A stretch of DNA of 64,000 bases, from positions 1,302,001 through 1,366,000 of the forward strand of contig JASBNA010000007.1 in NCBI GenBank assembly GCA_038087015.1. Direction: 5' to 3'. The notes beneath the pieces were generated by a model. That model searched no databases and was not told the DNA's origin. It saw nothing but the letters and a program-made list of their open reading frames with translations. This document shows, in pieces, positions 49,601-60,310 of this stretch (within the stretch, counting starts at the first letter, position 1; each line of letters begins with the position of its first letter). The translations under genes and the position numbers were made by a program. This DNA is from Cerrena zonata. Its lineage: Eukaryota; Basidiomycota; Agaricomycetes; Polyporales; Cerrenaceae.

Positions 49601-50116
49601 TCCTAACTGTCCTTACACAGGCTCGCTCGCTTCCGTTTGATCACCGGTTATCCCCCTCCCCTCCCCAGCCATGACAGTGACATGACCCCGCATTGTGAGT
49701 ATGTGATCTACACTTCCGTCATGCATCAGAACCTTCTCGTCGCTGAGCGGATTCTCGACTTTCACGCATTTCACCCACTCTAACTGCTTTTAGATCATTT
49801 TATGACACGCTGCTTCGGGTAACGCCATTAACCTTTCGTACCCTGTCTGGTTTGGTTACACAACAAAACCTTTTTTGTAGTTTGTAGGAAGGGCTTACGG
49901 CATTCTTTAGCTTGATGTGGAACGCCGTCTTGTTTGGCCAGTAGGCGAAACTGTCGTGCCTACCTGACAATGTATACTGCGCCCATTCGGTTTTCACAGG
50001 ACAGGATGTATCCATCAACTTCTCTGGGTTCCTCTTACCTTCTTGTTAATTCGTTCTTCTATTTTTCTATTCAACTATCCTGCGGCACCCGCAAAGATGT
50101 CTTGAACCCCGTACAA

Positions 50117-50300
50117 CGCATCAGTAAAACTACACCCTGCTTTTTTGTACTTATTGTGCTTGTACAAGTACAATAAGTACGGAAAAGCACAAGTATAGCG
50201 TTACTTGCATCATGAGGTACAATACTTGTGCAAGCACAAGTATTTGAAATAACGACCGCAAGCTCAGTGCAAGTACTGCGCACAAGTGCAATTTTAATCG
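50117..50300 (+). repeat. CTTGTAC-rich dispersed repeat, copy A
   Basis: Begins CGCATCAGTAAAACTACACC, followed by TTTTTTGTACTTATTGTGCT and repeated AAGTACAAGCAC words in both orientations. A related copy in inverse orientation is at 51490-51663. Confidence 0.6.
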
Positions 50301-51489
50301 TACAGAAGCACTATAATTGTGACTCAGCTACTCAAGCACGAAGTAAAGTAAAGAAACAAATATATTTAGATTTAAAGACATATTTTATATACATTCACAA
50401 AAGCGGTATAAGTCTACTACTAGTACACCTTTCATAAATAACTTACTTACAGGTCTTGTTGCTTACCGTAGAGGGTAACAGGAGCCTAAACCTAGTGTTG
50501 AGACGCTGGAGCACGAAGTTCAAGTTACTTACGGAAGACGGTCACAATGTACGTGTTGATCATACTAGTAACTCAAGTCAAGACCCAGAAGTCACGCCTG
50601 CTAGCTCTCACAAATGCGGACTATGTGGGTATTGACACTAGCTCTTGCATCATCACATCCCGTGGCGGGAGCTCAAGCTGCGAAAGGAACATGCTTACTT
50701 GGCCATCAACGAAACTGAGGGTGGTTGGAGGGTGAGATTAAAGCCACGAAGGGGTTGTGGGGTGAAGGAGGAGGGGGGGGCAACGTATATCGTGTCAGTG
50801 TGGTATTTAACCATCCCATTACATGGTTCACATGAATGTACGAGGACGTACCTCGATTCAGCTCGACATAACATCTGGATGAGGGATGACTTAAACTCGG
50901 CTTGTCGAGTTCGTGAGGTACGCACCGACTCATTTCCGATCGAGCGCCCTCGTGAGGGCCACTGGCATTGACTTACGAAGTTCGTCATCCTTAGTCCCCT
51001 CCCCCCACAGGCTATGTCTCGACAAGTTTTCAACCTCTTGCTGAACTTCAACATATGCATAATACCCTGTGGATAATGACCATGTTTGCCCACACACTCT
51101 CGATTCTCGAAACTACCCCGGCCGACGAAAGAGCAATGTGGTCTTGCGCAGGCTTAGTTCGTCCCAAACGCTCCGAGTCTCACTCAAACGAAGCCGTCCT
51201 CCGTTCACTCAATCGTCATCCCTGAGTGATCGCGACTCTATACAACCTCCCGCTTTACCTGCGGGAGGTGTCTTGTCTTTGTCAGGGTTGGCACGAGCGT
51301 TGGGACCGCGAGTTCTAGTACATGCAGACAAAGAAAGAGGGTAACTCACGAAAGGTACGTAGTATAAATAGTCCTGATGTCACCATAGTAGCCATCCGCT
51401 CCTCTATGTGGCTCAATCAAACCCTCCAAAGCCAAACTAAAAGGTACAGTCTCACAATCATATACTAGTAGGAAGTTTCCTTGCATTTG

Positions 51490-51663
51490 AAATATTGTAC
51501 TTGTACTTACTCCATACTGGGGTCGAAAAAATATACTTTTCTACACTAATTTACTTGTACTGTCCTTATAGCTACTTGCAAGGTGAGATATGCTTGCGAC
51601 AAGTACAAAAAGTACAAAAAAGCACAAGCTCATCAACAAGGAAGGTGTAGGTTTGCTGATGCG
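51490..51663 (-). repeat. CTTGTAC-rich dispersed repeat, copy B
   Basis: On the minus strand it begins CGCATCAGCAAACCTACACC, followed after a short insertion by GCTTTTTTGTACTTTTTGTA and further CTTGTAC words. Same order of blocks as copy A. Confidence 0.6.
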
Positions 51664-54561
51664 GTATCCCGACGATTTCTCCCACTGGTTGCTCAAAGTA
51701 CCCTGTAAACGATCGTTCCTAGCTGTATGGCCCGTCAGCATTCTCTCATTCAAACCCACTCTCACTCGTCGTTCAAAATAAACCTCTCCTATTGACGTCG
51801 AACATCGAAGTAAGAAGATATGTCTTAACATATAACACAACACACAAAGACCCGGTGTTCACAAATCGCCGGAACGTCATCGTTATGGCCTTCTTCCACT
51901 CTACGTATCCTTAATACGCCCTTTGATATATGACACCTTCATAACGTTACCCTCCCACCACGACCTTCCTCGATTTCTCCCGCTGGTTCTCCGAAATACC
52001 AAATGCATACTACATAGCCGCGGTATTTTGCACATGTCATGACGACCTTGGACCGGCCGGCATTCAATCGCGTTATCTCGTTCTAGATCTCCCTCCCCAA
52101 GACCCATTTCTCTACATAGTAACCACCAGAAAAGCCCAATCGTCTTGTCCAATGTCCTAGACCCACAAACCGCCCCTTCCACTCTTCCACTTACCCTTTC
52201 CATACGAGTAACCCATTTCCTCCGTCCGTCGAGACATCCCCTAGATCCCCAGAAGACCCCTCGGCGCCCCTCAAGCAAGGAAAAATAGGAAAGAGTTCTC
52301 CCGAGCCTGCGGTAGCTGTTCAGTAAGAATCCGAGACAGGTTTACTTTTACTCATGTCGCAATCATTCAGGCATCAACTACATACATACATCCCCATCCC
52401 ACTTCCGAGTCGTGACGGATGCAGATGGGTGGGATGGCGTATATGGTAAGTTTATGAGATTGGTTCCTCAACCCCTGGACCTTGTGCTCTGTTAACACGT
52501 TAACGAGACTCCACTTGCCGTTTTTGGCTCTTGGACGCTACCTTTGGAATCTCCCTAGGCTTGGGATGGTTTTGATGGAGAGCGGTCTGGAGTTCTCAAG
52601 CTGACTGGAATATCATATGGGCACAGTCTGCATGGATGACTGAGACGAATACAATGGGGACCTTGGTAACATCATCCCTTGTTTTCTTTCTTTTTCTTTT
52701 TTTCTCCCGCAGTATCGGAGCATCAGGTGCCTGGATGGTCTTTTTCGCTGTTTCACTTTTTTGAAAAAGAAATATATGTATGTCTGGACACCTCGACACA
52801 CCGTCCGCCGGTAGAATACCAATAGGGCAGATCCCCCATCATCGTGCTATGCCCTGATGCACCGCGAGGTTGCTTATCAACATCGACACTTCTCCGACAT
52901 CTTTTCATCTCTCGTTTTCTTCTGACCCGACGTCGTCTCCAAGAATATTCTCTCACCTCGTTTTGGCATCAATCCTCCGTTCAAGCCTTTTCCCATCCTC
53001 TATTTCTCCCTTCATCCCCAATTAAGCCCTCTGCCGTACACGCCACCCCCGAGGTCATAGCCGCAGATCCTACCTATCCAGTATCGTGCGACAAACCCAT
53101 CTACACACGAATTCTTTTCTTACCACTGTGTGTGAGGGTTCTTACCACGAGTGCCAAAGATATAACTTTAGGTACAGACGCTCATTCAACCCCGCCGGGA
53201 GCAATTGATCATCATTGGCATCTCCTAATCTCTCTCAATTGCCCCAAATGACCCTATTGAGTCAATTGAATTGAAATCTCTGCCCAGGGAGATTCTATCG
53301 AACTCTATTGAATGGGCTTGTAGCTTAAAGTCTACACTGATCTTTTTTTCTTATCTCGGGAGTTATACTACCTCCGATGCCGATCTGTCATTATTGTGGG
53401 TGGCTAACTAAACTTGGGCCACGGACTATAGTTTGTCGTATGTAAGCAATTCAATTGAATAGACTTGGGAATCCCAGGCTTCCCCACGGGGTATGCTATA
53501 ATCTCACTCCCCCGCATTTTTGTGAAAGAAATAAGAATAAGGTATGATTTGGAGTGTGTATTTGAATACGTGGTTCAGTGGGGTGGAGTACCCGCGTTAC
53601 CGCCTAAACTTAATGCATACTATATAGTTCGGTTGACTTTCCATCTCCTTGTTTTCTCCTTCAGGCCGCAAGGATGCTCACTCAGGCTGGGTTTTGTCGT
53701 GCAGACAAGCCAGTGATCTGGATTTACTCCGAGGTTCGTGCGTCCACTCCTTTTTCGTCGGTCTACTTGCATGATGCGTCCTTCTTCAAGAGTAATACAT
53801 CATGACTTCCGACTCCGACTGTCGCAAACTACCAAGAGACAGCTTTACATCCCCGGTAAAATCCTTAAACCCGTAGTTTGACCGTTCAATGCCAGGGTTT
53901 GTACCAAGGAATACAAAAGGACACACAGCAAGACCACTTGGCGGGCCATGCCGTCCAAGGGTGTCGCTTTTACGTCCCAGCTTCGATTTCCTCCAACCAG
54001 GACCAGTGTTTGCCATCCCTTTTCCACGTCTAAATTTGCCAAGGAGGCGCATTTTCAGGTACGTCTTGCAGAAGAGGTATGTACCTAAGTTTACATATGT
54101 GGCATCATATAACCATGCTTATTGAGGTGAAATCTCGGACGGATATACCTCGCTGTTCTATCACACCTACCTTGTTGGTTACCCCACAACACCCTCTGGC
54201 CCGGTCCTCTCCGGATGAAGCCTTGTGGCATCCTTAACGGACTGTGGATCATTACTGCGTGCCACTGGTCGACGCATATGCTTGATTGGTGCACGGGAAT
54301 GATTTGTTGTCAATGAAGAACGGACAAGTGACTTCGTGCACCATACGATTTTACGTGGTCGGGAACCCAACCTTAGTGGTAAGTGTATGTCAGGCACTTT
54401 GGTATTCTATACGTCATCCAACACATACAATTTATACCGCATGTTACAGGTACGGAAAACCATATATTTTGGGATCTGTGTTCGAATGTTCAAACTGAGC
54501 GGACTTGCCATGCAACTTGCCCTATATTGGGCACCGGCCCGTTGTCAGACACGTTCTTGAA

Positions 54562-54592
54562 CGGTTGATCAGTGGTTGATCCTGATCAACCG
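54562..54592. repeat. perfect inverted repeat (hairpin)
   Basis: CGGTTGATCAG at 54562-54572 and CTGATCAACCG at 54582-54592 are exact reverse complements, with a 9-nt spacer that overlaps a further GGTTGATC word. Confidence 0.75.
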
Positions 54593-55021
54593 CCAGATAA
54601 ATGTCCGGGTGTTTTTCTGGGAAAGGAAACTCCAGTGTTCCGAGGAAATTTCTGGCGTAGTCGCTCAAGCTTACCTACCGTCTCACGAAAGCGTACCACC
54701 AGGATCAGAACGAAGTATGATAAGGAGTTTCCCGAGGTGCTATGTATCGGCTGGTTCATTTTTAGGGTATCTCTTATGTCGTTCAAGAAGACCTATGTTT
54801 CGTAAAATCCTCCGTGGTTATCCCAACATCACATCGTCAATAAAGCTTATGTTATCGCGACATAAGGACCTTCATCATCGTTTCGGTCCGCCTTATCTGG
54901 GTCGGATATAGGCTGAAGAGTGCGTAGTAAAAGGTACATATTCAATTCCTGTTCATACAAAAATTAATATCGGTGCTGGCATACGACGGGGAGATCAGGG
55001 ACGGATGGAAAGCTTCAGTAC

Positions 55022-57105
55022 TCAGTACTCGAACCCTTCTCTCTTTACGGCCGCCCTCTCCAACCCAATCTCCGCCAGCCCACTCAATACCTGTTTCTCG
55101 AACTCCTCGGGCCCGCACAGATACGCCGTTCTATCAGAGACATCAGCGTCTGAGAGTTCATCAAAGAACGCCTTATCCAAACGGCCATTGTGAGGCGTGA
55201 ACTCGACACTGATAACGTCCGGGTGAGATGGGATATCAAAGGCCGAAATGACTTTACGTGAGAAGACGTCGAGCCGGAGGTGAATATGTGGGAGGTTGGG
55301 GGTTTCTGAGGTGGAGTGGAGGATGCGAGAGATCATGGGTAGGAGAATTTCTGGTTCGCGGGTAGAGAGGAGGAATATGATGTTGTAGGAGGGAGGATTG
55401 GTGTCCGTCTTGTCCGACGTAATGGCACTGAGCATGCTGAGGTATGGAGTGAAACCGATCCCTCCGCCAATCCAGAGCAGTCGTTGTGGCGGCATCACCT
55501 CGGGCGACATCAAGGGTTTTTGAAGTACGAAGTCGCCGGCAATCCCGATCAATTTGACTTTCAAGCCCATCGGTGTAGAGTCCTTCAACAACGCAGGGTC
55601 TCATATCCCTCAACTTCCTCGCGATAGTGAATAAAGCACCTGTAACCGCACCACTAGGCTTCTCGCGCATCGTCAACTCGAACCTCTTCGTTCCTTCGTC
55701 GACAGGTAAGTGCGCACTGGAAACAGTCCAGGTACGGATACGGTCGTCGTTGACTGAGGTTGGGTTCCATGGTGCCATATGCTGGTAACCAGGAGATCCG
55801 ATTAGGTCTGTAAAGTCGAGAACGGCTGTTTGTCCTGGAAGGATTTTGACCGGTTTAGATGTTTCCCAAGCGAAAGTAGCTATATCGTTGCTATGCATCT
55901 CTATGGATGCCAGAGTAACTGTCACTTCGTCAGAGAACTGTGTCGTCTTGTTTGATTGTTTCTCTTCGTTGAGAAGACGAATGGGTGGACTGTACGGGCT
56001 TTGCTCTACTTCCGTTCCTGGACGTTGTCTGACGGGGAGTGCGTCTCGAACAAAAATATAACCAGTAGTGTGAACCGTTGTCAAAACGTTTTGACGATCC
56101 ATTAGAGATCGTGCTTCGGCTCCAACGAGGGTTTCCGCATCGCCTGTTATATAGAGAATATCTCCGGTAGTGAAGGATACGAATGTGAGAGATGCAACTG
56201 GTGTGGCTTCAATGTTACCAAGGGAAGTCAGTAAGCGATTCCCTAATGATCGTACTAAGTAAACCTGCCCAAAGTTTACGTTCATCAACGCACCTGAATA
56301 ATCTGGGAGAACGACGGTTCTACCGTCCTGTAGGCCTCACTCGAATAAACCCACGTCGACCTGCGCGTTGATTATGTCCGGCATGTGACGGGAACTGAAG
56401 AGCATCTTCTTTCTGGGCTCGATAATACGAGCCAAGAAAGACTGTATCCGAGTTGTGGATGAAGTCAATAAGTTCGGATGACAGACGAGCATCTGGAGTT
56501 AACTGTAAGTGTCGATGTACGACCAGTAGGACGTGTGTCTGGATGAGGTATCAGATCGCGAACGTTGATATATTTAGGGCAGTTTCTGTGATGCAACAAT
56601 GAGTGCCGTAGTTTATTTTGTATAGAATACAACTTACCCAATGGCTTGATTCACCTCTAACTCGATATCAAAGGTGTTTTCCGTTCCGTTGTCTAATTTG
56701 GTGATACGACCAGCAAACTTATTTCGCCGTCTAGTAGAGAACTCGATCCCTAGACCAGCTATTAACATCTTGTCAGATCCCGAACAGCTTCGCATTCTCG
56801 AGAAAGGGGTCCCCTTCCCATGACTTGATGGTCATAGTAAGTTTGTCATGCATAGGACTTTTAATAAATCCTGGTTTACCATCGGAGCCTGCAAAGATCG
56901 AACACCATGGTCGTCCCAATTTATCGACAGTGGTAACTGGGACAAACGGTAATCTGGTGGAATGAAAGACCTGGTGCTCGTGAGGCATACCAGCCTCGAT
57001 CCAGGTGTAGGCTTGACTCATTGGTCCGGCGACCGCAATCTTAGATTGGATCGCTCGTTCGCCAGGATGCCATCCCAAGAGAGCAGTCATTTTCGTGTAA
57101 TTCAC
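55022..57105 (-). pseudogene. flavin oxidoreductase (FMN-binding split barrel + ferredoxin-reductase type), frame-broken
   Basis: The first part (GWHPGERAIQSKIAVAGPMS, then LGRPWCSIFAGSDGKPGFI) is a pyridoxamine-oxidase-like FMN-binding barrel. The last part (LLWIGGGIGFTPYLSML, YLCGPEEFEKQVLSGL) is an NAD-binding flavodoxin/ferredoxin reductase domain; together they form a fused oxidoreductase known in fungi. Introns join AIG|NCPKYINVRDL and DYSG|NRLLTSLGNIE correctly. Frame breaks not explained by introns occur after KLFG (about 56,780), before LTPDARLSSEL (about 56,500), before DGRTVVLPDYSG (about 56,330), and after RKLRDMRP (about 55,590). The flanking peptides stay well conserved, so inactivation is recent or due to sequence errors. 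Confidence 0.7.
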
Positions 57106-57724
57106 GAAATTTAATACCTAGCGAGGCTATAGATTATAAGGTGTCGACTTTAAAAGCCTAAGAGAATTGTGAGCTCTGAGAATCTGAAAATACCACTAGG
57201 ACTGTTGGAACGTACCAAGTCGACTCGGAGCTGGAATGGTGCGAGAAACAATCCCTCATTGAGCTCTGACTTATAATTATGTCTGAGAGCCTTTCTCATA
57301 ATCAACTTGTATAGCGAATTGAAACACGGCTCCTGATTGTCAAGCAAGTTGGTCATGAGACAAGGGCACCTTAGGCAAGATGAGTGAGCCCGAGGACCGA
57401 GTCGCGATCGCTTCATCAGCTCGGTTCGCCTCGTGGGACCATGCATGACCGTGTCTGTCAAGTCGCGTCCTGAGCATATTGAATCTTGATTACTTCTGTC
57501 AGTGCATTCCCGTTTCTATAGGCTCTCTGAATAGAGGACTAAAGCTGTTGACCGGCATTCAGCTTACTATATACCCCTCTAGATCTTCTGAAAACGTCAC
57601 ATCTCAGTTGGCCCTTTCAAGTTTGCGCGTACCCTTAACCGTTAACTTAACGTTTCCTACTTACTTGCCAACTCGGCAAGCAACCCGAAATTCTCGTTGA
57701 CGACCTCAAAGAACTCTGATCAAG
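57106..57724. other. intergenic, divergent
   Basis: Lies between the starts of the broken oxidoreductase (-) and dynactin p62 (+). No supported gene; it should hold both promoters. Confidence 0.45.
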
Positions 57725-59611
57725 ATGGGAACGGGTGTGGAATACTACTGCCCTTGTCTCTCTTCAACCCCGCATCCACCACCGTCGAATCTTGCCTCTT
57801 CCTCGTATAGCTTTCATCCCTTACACAGTCTATATTTCTGTGAGGAATGTGATGCAGTCCGATGTAATCGCTGCGTCATGGTCGAAGTCAGTGGATACTA
57901 TTGCCCGAACTGTCTTTTTGAAGTTCCCAGTGCAAGCGTGAGGGCAGAGAAGAATCGGTGAGCACGGTCTTATGTTTAGGAGTTATCTTTTCTTACTTTT
58001 GCTAACCGCTCATAGATGTGCCCGCAATTGTTTCATGTGTCCCAATTGCCAGAACACGCTCACAGTAGTTGCCTCTGACCCACCTGACAATGGTGATCGA
58101 ACATCCCCCGTAGTCATCAGTGCAGTTGGTGAACCTCCGTTTTTCCTGTACTGCAATCACTGTCGATGGGACTCGGCTGAGGTCAACATGACATTCGAAA
58201 AGCCTACCGGTCTCGCAGGTACGCATATTACACGGTGCATCTCATATTTACCTAACGAAATAACAGCACAACTACAGAAATTCGAAGACTCGGCCCCAGA
58301 AGCACTTGAATATGAACGCCTCAAAGAGCATTTTGAGCCCTTCCTACGTGCTTCTCCGTCCTCCTCTACACTGCCCTCTAGCTCACATCATCATCTAAAT
58401 CCTATCACAGCTGCAGCTTCCTCTGCCCTTGCGCGAGACATCTCCGGAGTGGCCAAGTATAATCCAATGAGTCGAAGTCGATCTGGACGCGATAAAGGAG
58501 CGGCGAAGAGTGATATTCCTGATTATCGTGCTCGAGTGGAGGCAGGGGCTAGTAATGGATTTGCGTTGGGAACTGGAGGGGAAGCGGATATTGAGTTTCT
58601 GAAACATTTGGAGGTTGAGGGTGAGGTTGCTTCATTGGAACAGCGATGGGTGAACAGTTGGTCAACGTCGCTGAATGCATAGTAAGTCTTTTGCTCAATT
58701 TATTGATCAGACCTCATCCATTATATGTTAGTGATCTCAAGCCATTAAGAATTCCCCTCCACTCGAAGAAATCAAAGCGCTGTCCCAGTTGTCGACATAT
58801 CCTCATCAAACCGGAACAAAAAGCACAGTCTGTTCGTTTCAAAATCAAACTCGTCGCAGCAAACTATCTTCCTGCGATCACTGTAACTCTTCCTCATGCC
58901 CGAGCTGCGCTGGAGATGATGAGACGATCCGCTACCCTCAACAAATCCACCTCAGCTGCGGTAAATGAAGAGCACAATGCTGCAGCAGCAGGAGCAATGA
59001 TTGCAGGGAAGACATATCCCTTCCATCTAGCGTTTACGAACCCGTTATATGATCCGATTCAAGTACGCGTGCATGTGCAGAGAAGTGCGGCCCCCGCCAC
59101 AGCAGATGGCAAAACCAGAGCGCCGTTTGCGGTAACATTACCTTCGACTGCGTTCCCTATAGCTGCTTATGCGGAAGCTTGGGAGTATGAAGACGATGAA
59201 GATATGTTTGGTGATGAAGGGGATTATGATGGGTCGAGAGGGGCGACTGATCGTGATGGACGTGCACGACCGAGAACCGTTGGTGTATTAGAACGAAGAG
59301 CCAACGTGACTGTTGTAGGTGGTGAAGTCGTTCTCGGGAAGGACGCTCAGGACTCTGTGAAGGTAAGTCCAATGTACTTAGTATTGCTCCGACTTTAATG
59401 ACTGAGATTTGCGCACCAGTTTAATATGCTAGTGACTTATACATACCGGTCAGACGATCCAGAACCTGACAACGACGACCCTACGGCAACACCATCGAAA
59501 CGAGGGGGGCATGACAAGCAACCAGAGTTGAAGACCTTCTCGTTCTACACTGTGGTCGAATTGGGATCTATTATTCGACGAGAAGAGAACCGGATGGATA
59601 CGGATATATGA
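57725..59611 (+). CDS. dynactin subunit 4 (p62)
   Basis: Four exons encode about 570 residues. The N-terminus is a Cys-rich zinc-binding region: YYCPCLSS, LYFCEECDAVRCNRC and YYCPNC, joined by an intron to CARNCFMCPNC, then FFLYCNHCRWDSAEV. Later come RWVNSWSTSLNA joined to SDLKPLRIPLHSKKSKRC and CPSCRHILIKPEQK, and then the beta-rich domain with FKIKLVAANYLPAI and FHLAFTNPLYDPIQV. This order is that of p62, the pointed-end subunit of dynactin, the dynein activator used in nuclear migration and long-range vesicle transport in hyphae. The C-terminus has SFYTVVELGSIIRR. All joins keep frame. Confidence 0.9.
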
Positions 59612-60310
59612 AATTCGGGCGGTCTTCTTGTCCGGTTAGATATCCCTGAGACGACATGTCGCGTGTGTTGCACGCTTTGTGATTCTTTACACTCACATCT
59701 AAATACCCCGTACTGTACGACACTCTTATAAAAAACTCTGTTGCGTAGATTGGCCTTGACAGCTTAGCCTTGAGCGAAAGCAACCTCGGCGCCGCGCTGG
59801 GAATCTAGTGGGACCTGACGACGCTCGGCAAGGTCCGATCAGCAGTTGACCCCCGGTGAGAAGTCCCCTTGCGCAGAGCTGCTCAGAGTTGCCCAAACGA
59901 CGGAGCCTGGTCACCGATATGCGCGAATCTGCTCAAAGTCGAACTCCACGTTATGTAAGCTGTCGATCCGCGCCTAAGTTTCGTGAAATACATGTTCGTG
60001 CATCGTATTTCCTTGATTATTCTGTTTACGTGCATCCATTCGCGCTGTCGTACTGTGTAGTGCACGTATGTAATGGTGTGCACACGTATACACGCATATG
60101 TATTTCCGCCTCTGGTCGCCTCTTTTCCTCTTCGTGCATCCGCTTGTCTCAATTCTATTTCCTGTAGCAGTCTTCCTTTGATAGTCTGATGCCCCATCCG
60201 TCTTCGGAGTAGAATAATACGATAATCAGTGCTTCGGTAAGGACTACATCAGTTTGAAGATAGTAACAATATCAATTAACTAATGATCTTCTGCTCGATC
60301 TGCAGTGTAG
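59612..60310. other. intergenic with a GC-rich patch
   Basis: TTATAAAAAA at 59727-59736 is followed by about 210 bp of GC-rich, non-coding sequence to about 59,960. The rest is AT-richer and just upstream of the transposase start. Confidence 0.4.

Larger units (their letters stand above)
49601..55021. other. repeat-containing gene desert
   Basis: About 5.4 kb without a supported gene. It holds two inverted copies of a CTTGTAC-rich repeat, an 11-bp-arm hairpin at 54562-54592, and AT-richer segments. Open frames reach 135 residues but look random. It probably contains old transposon remnants. Confidence 0.4.

Noticed and set aside
51901..52278. 125-residue minus-strand open frame
   Set aside because: Arg/Gly/Trp-rich random-looking sequence without neighbours or splice sites.
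59755..59960. Possible SRP RNA, because of GGTGACC and GATCAGCAG words
   Set aside because: The expected S-domain tetraloop and flanking pairings could not be found on either strand.
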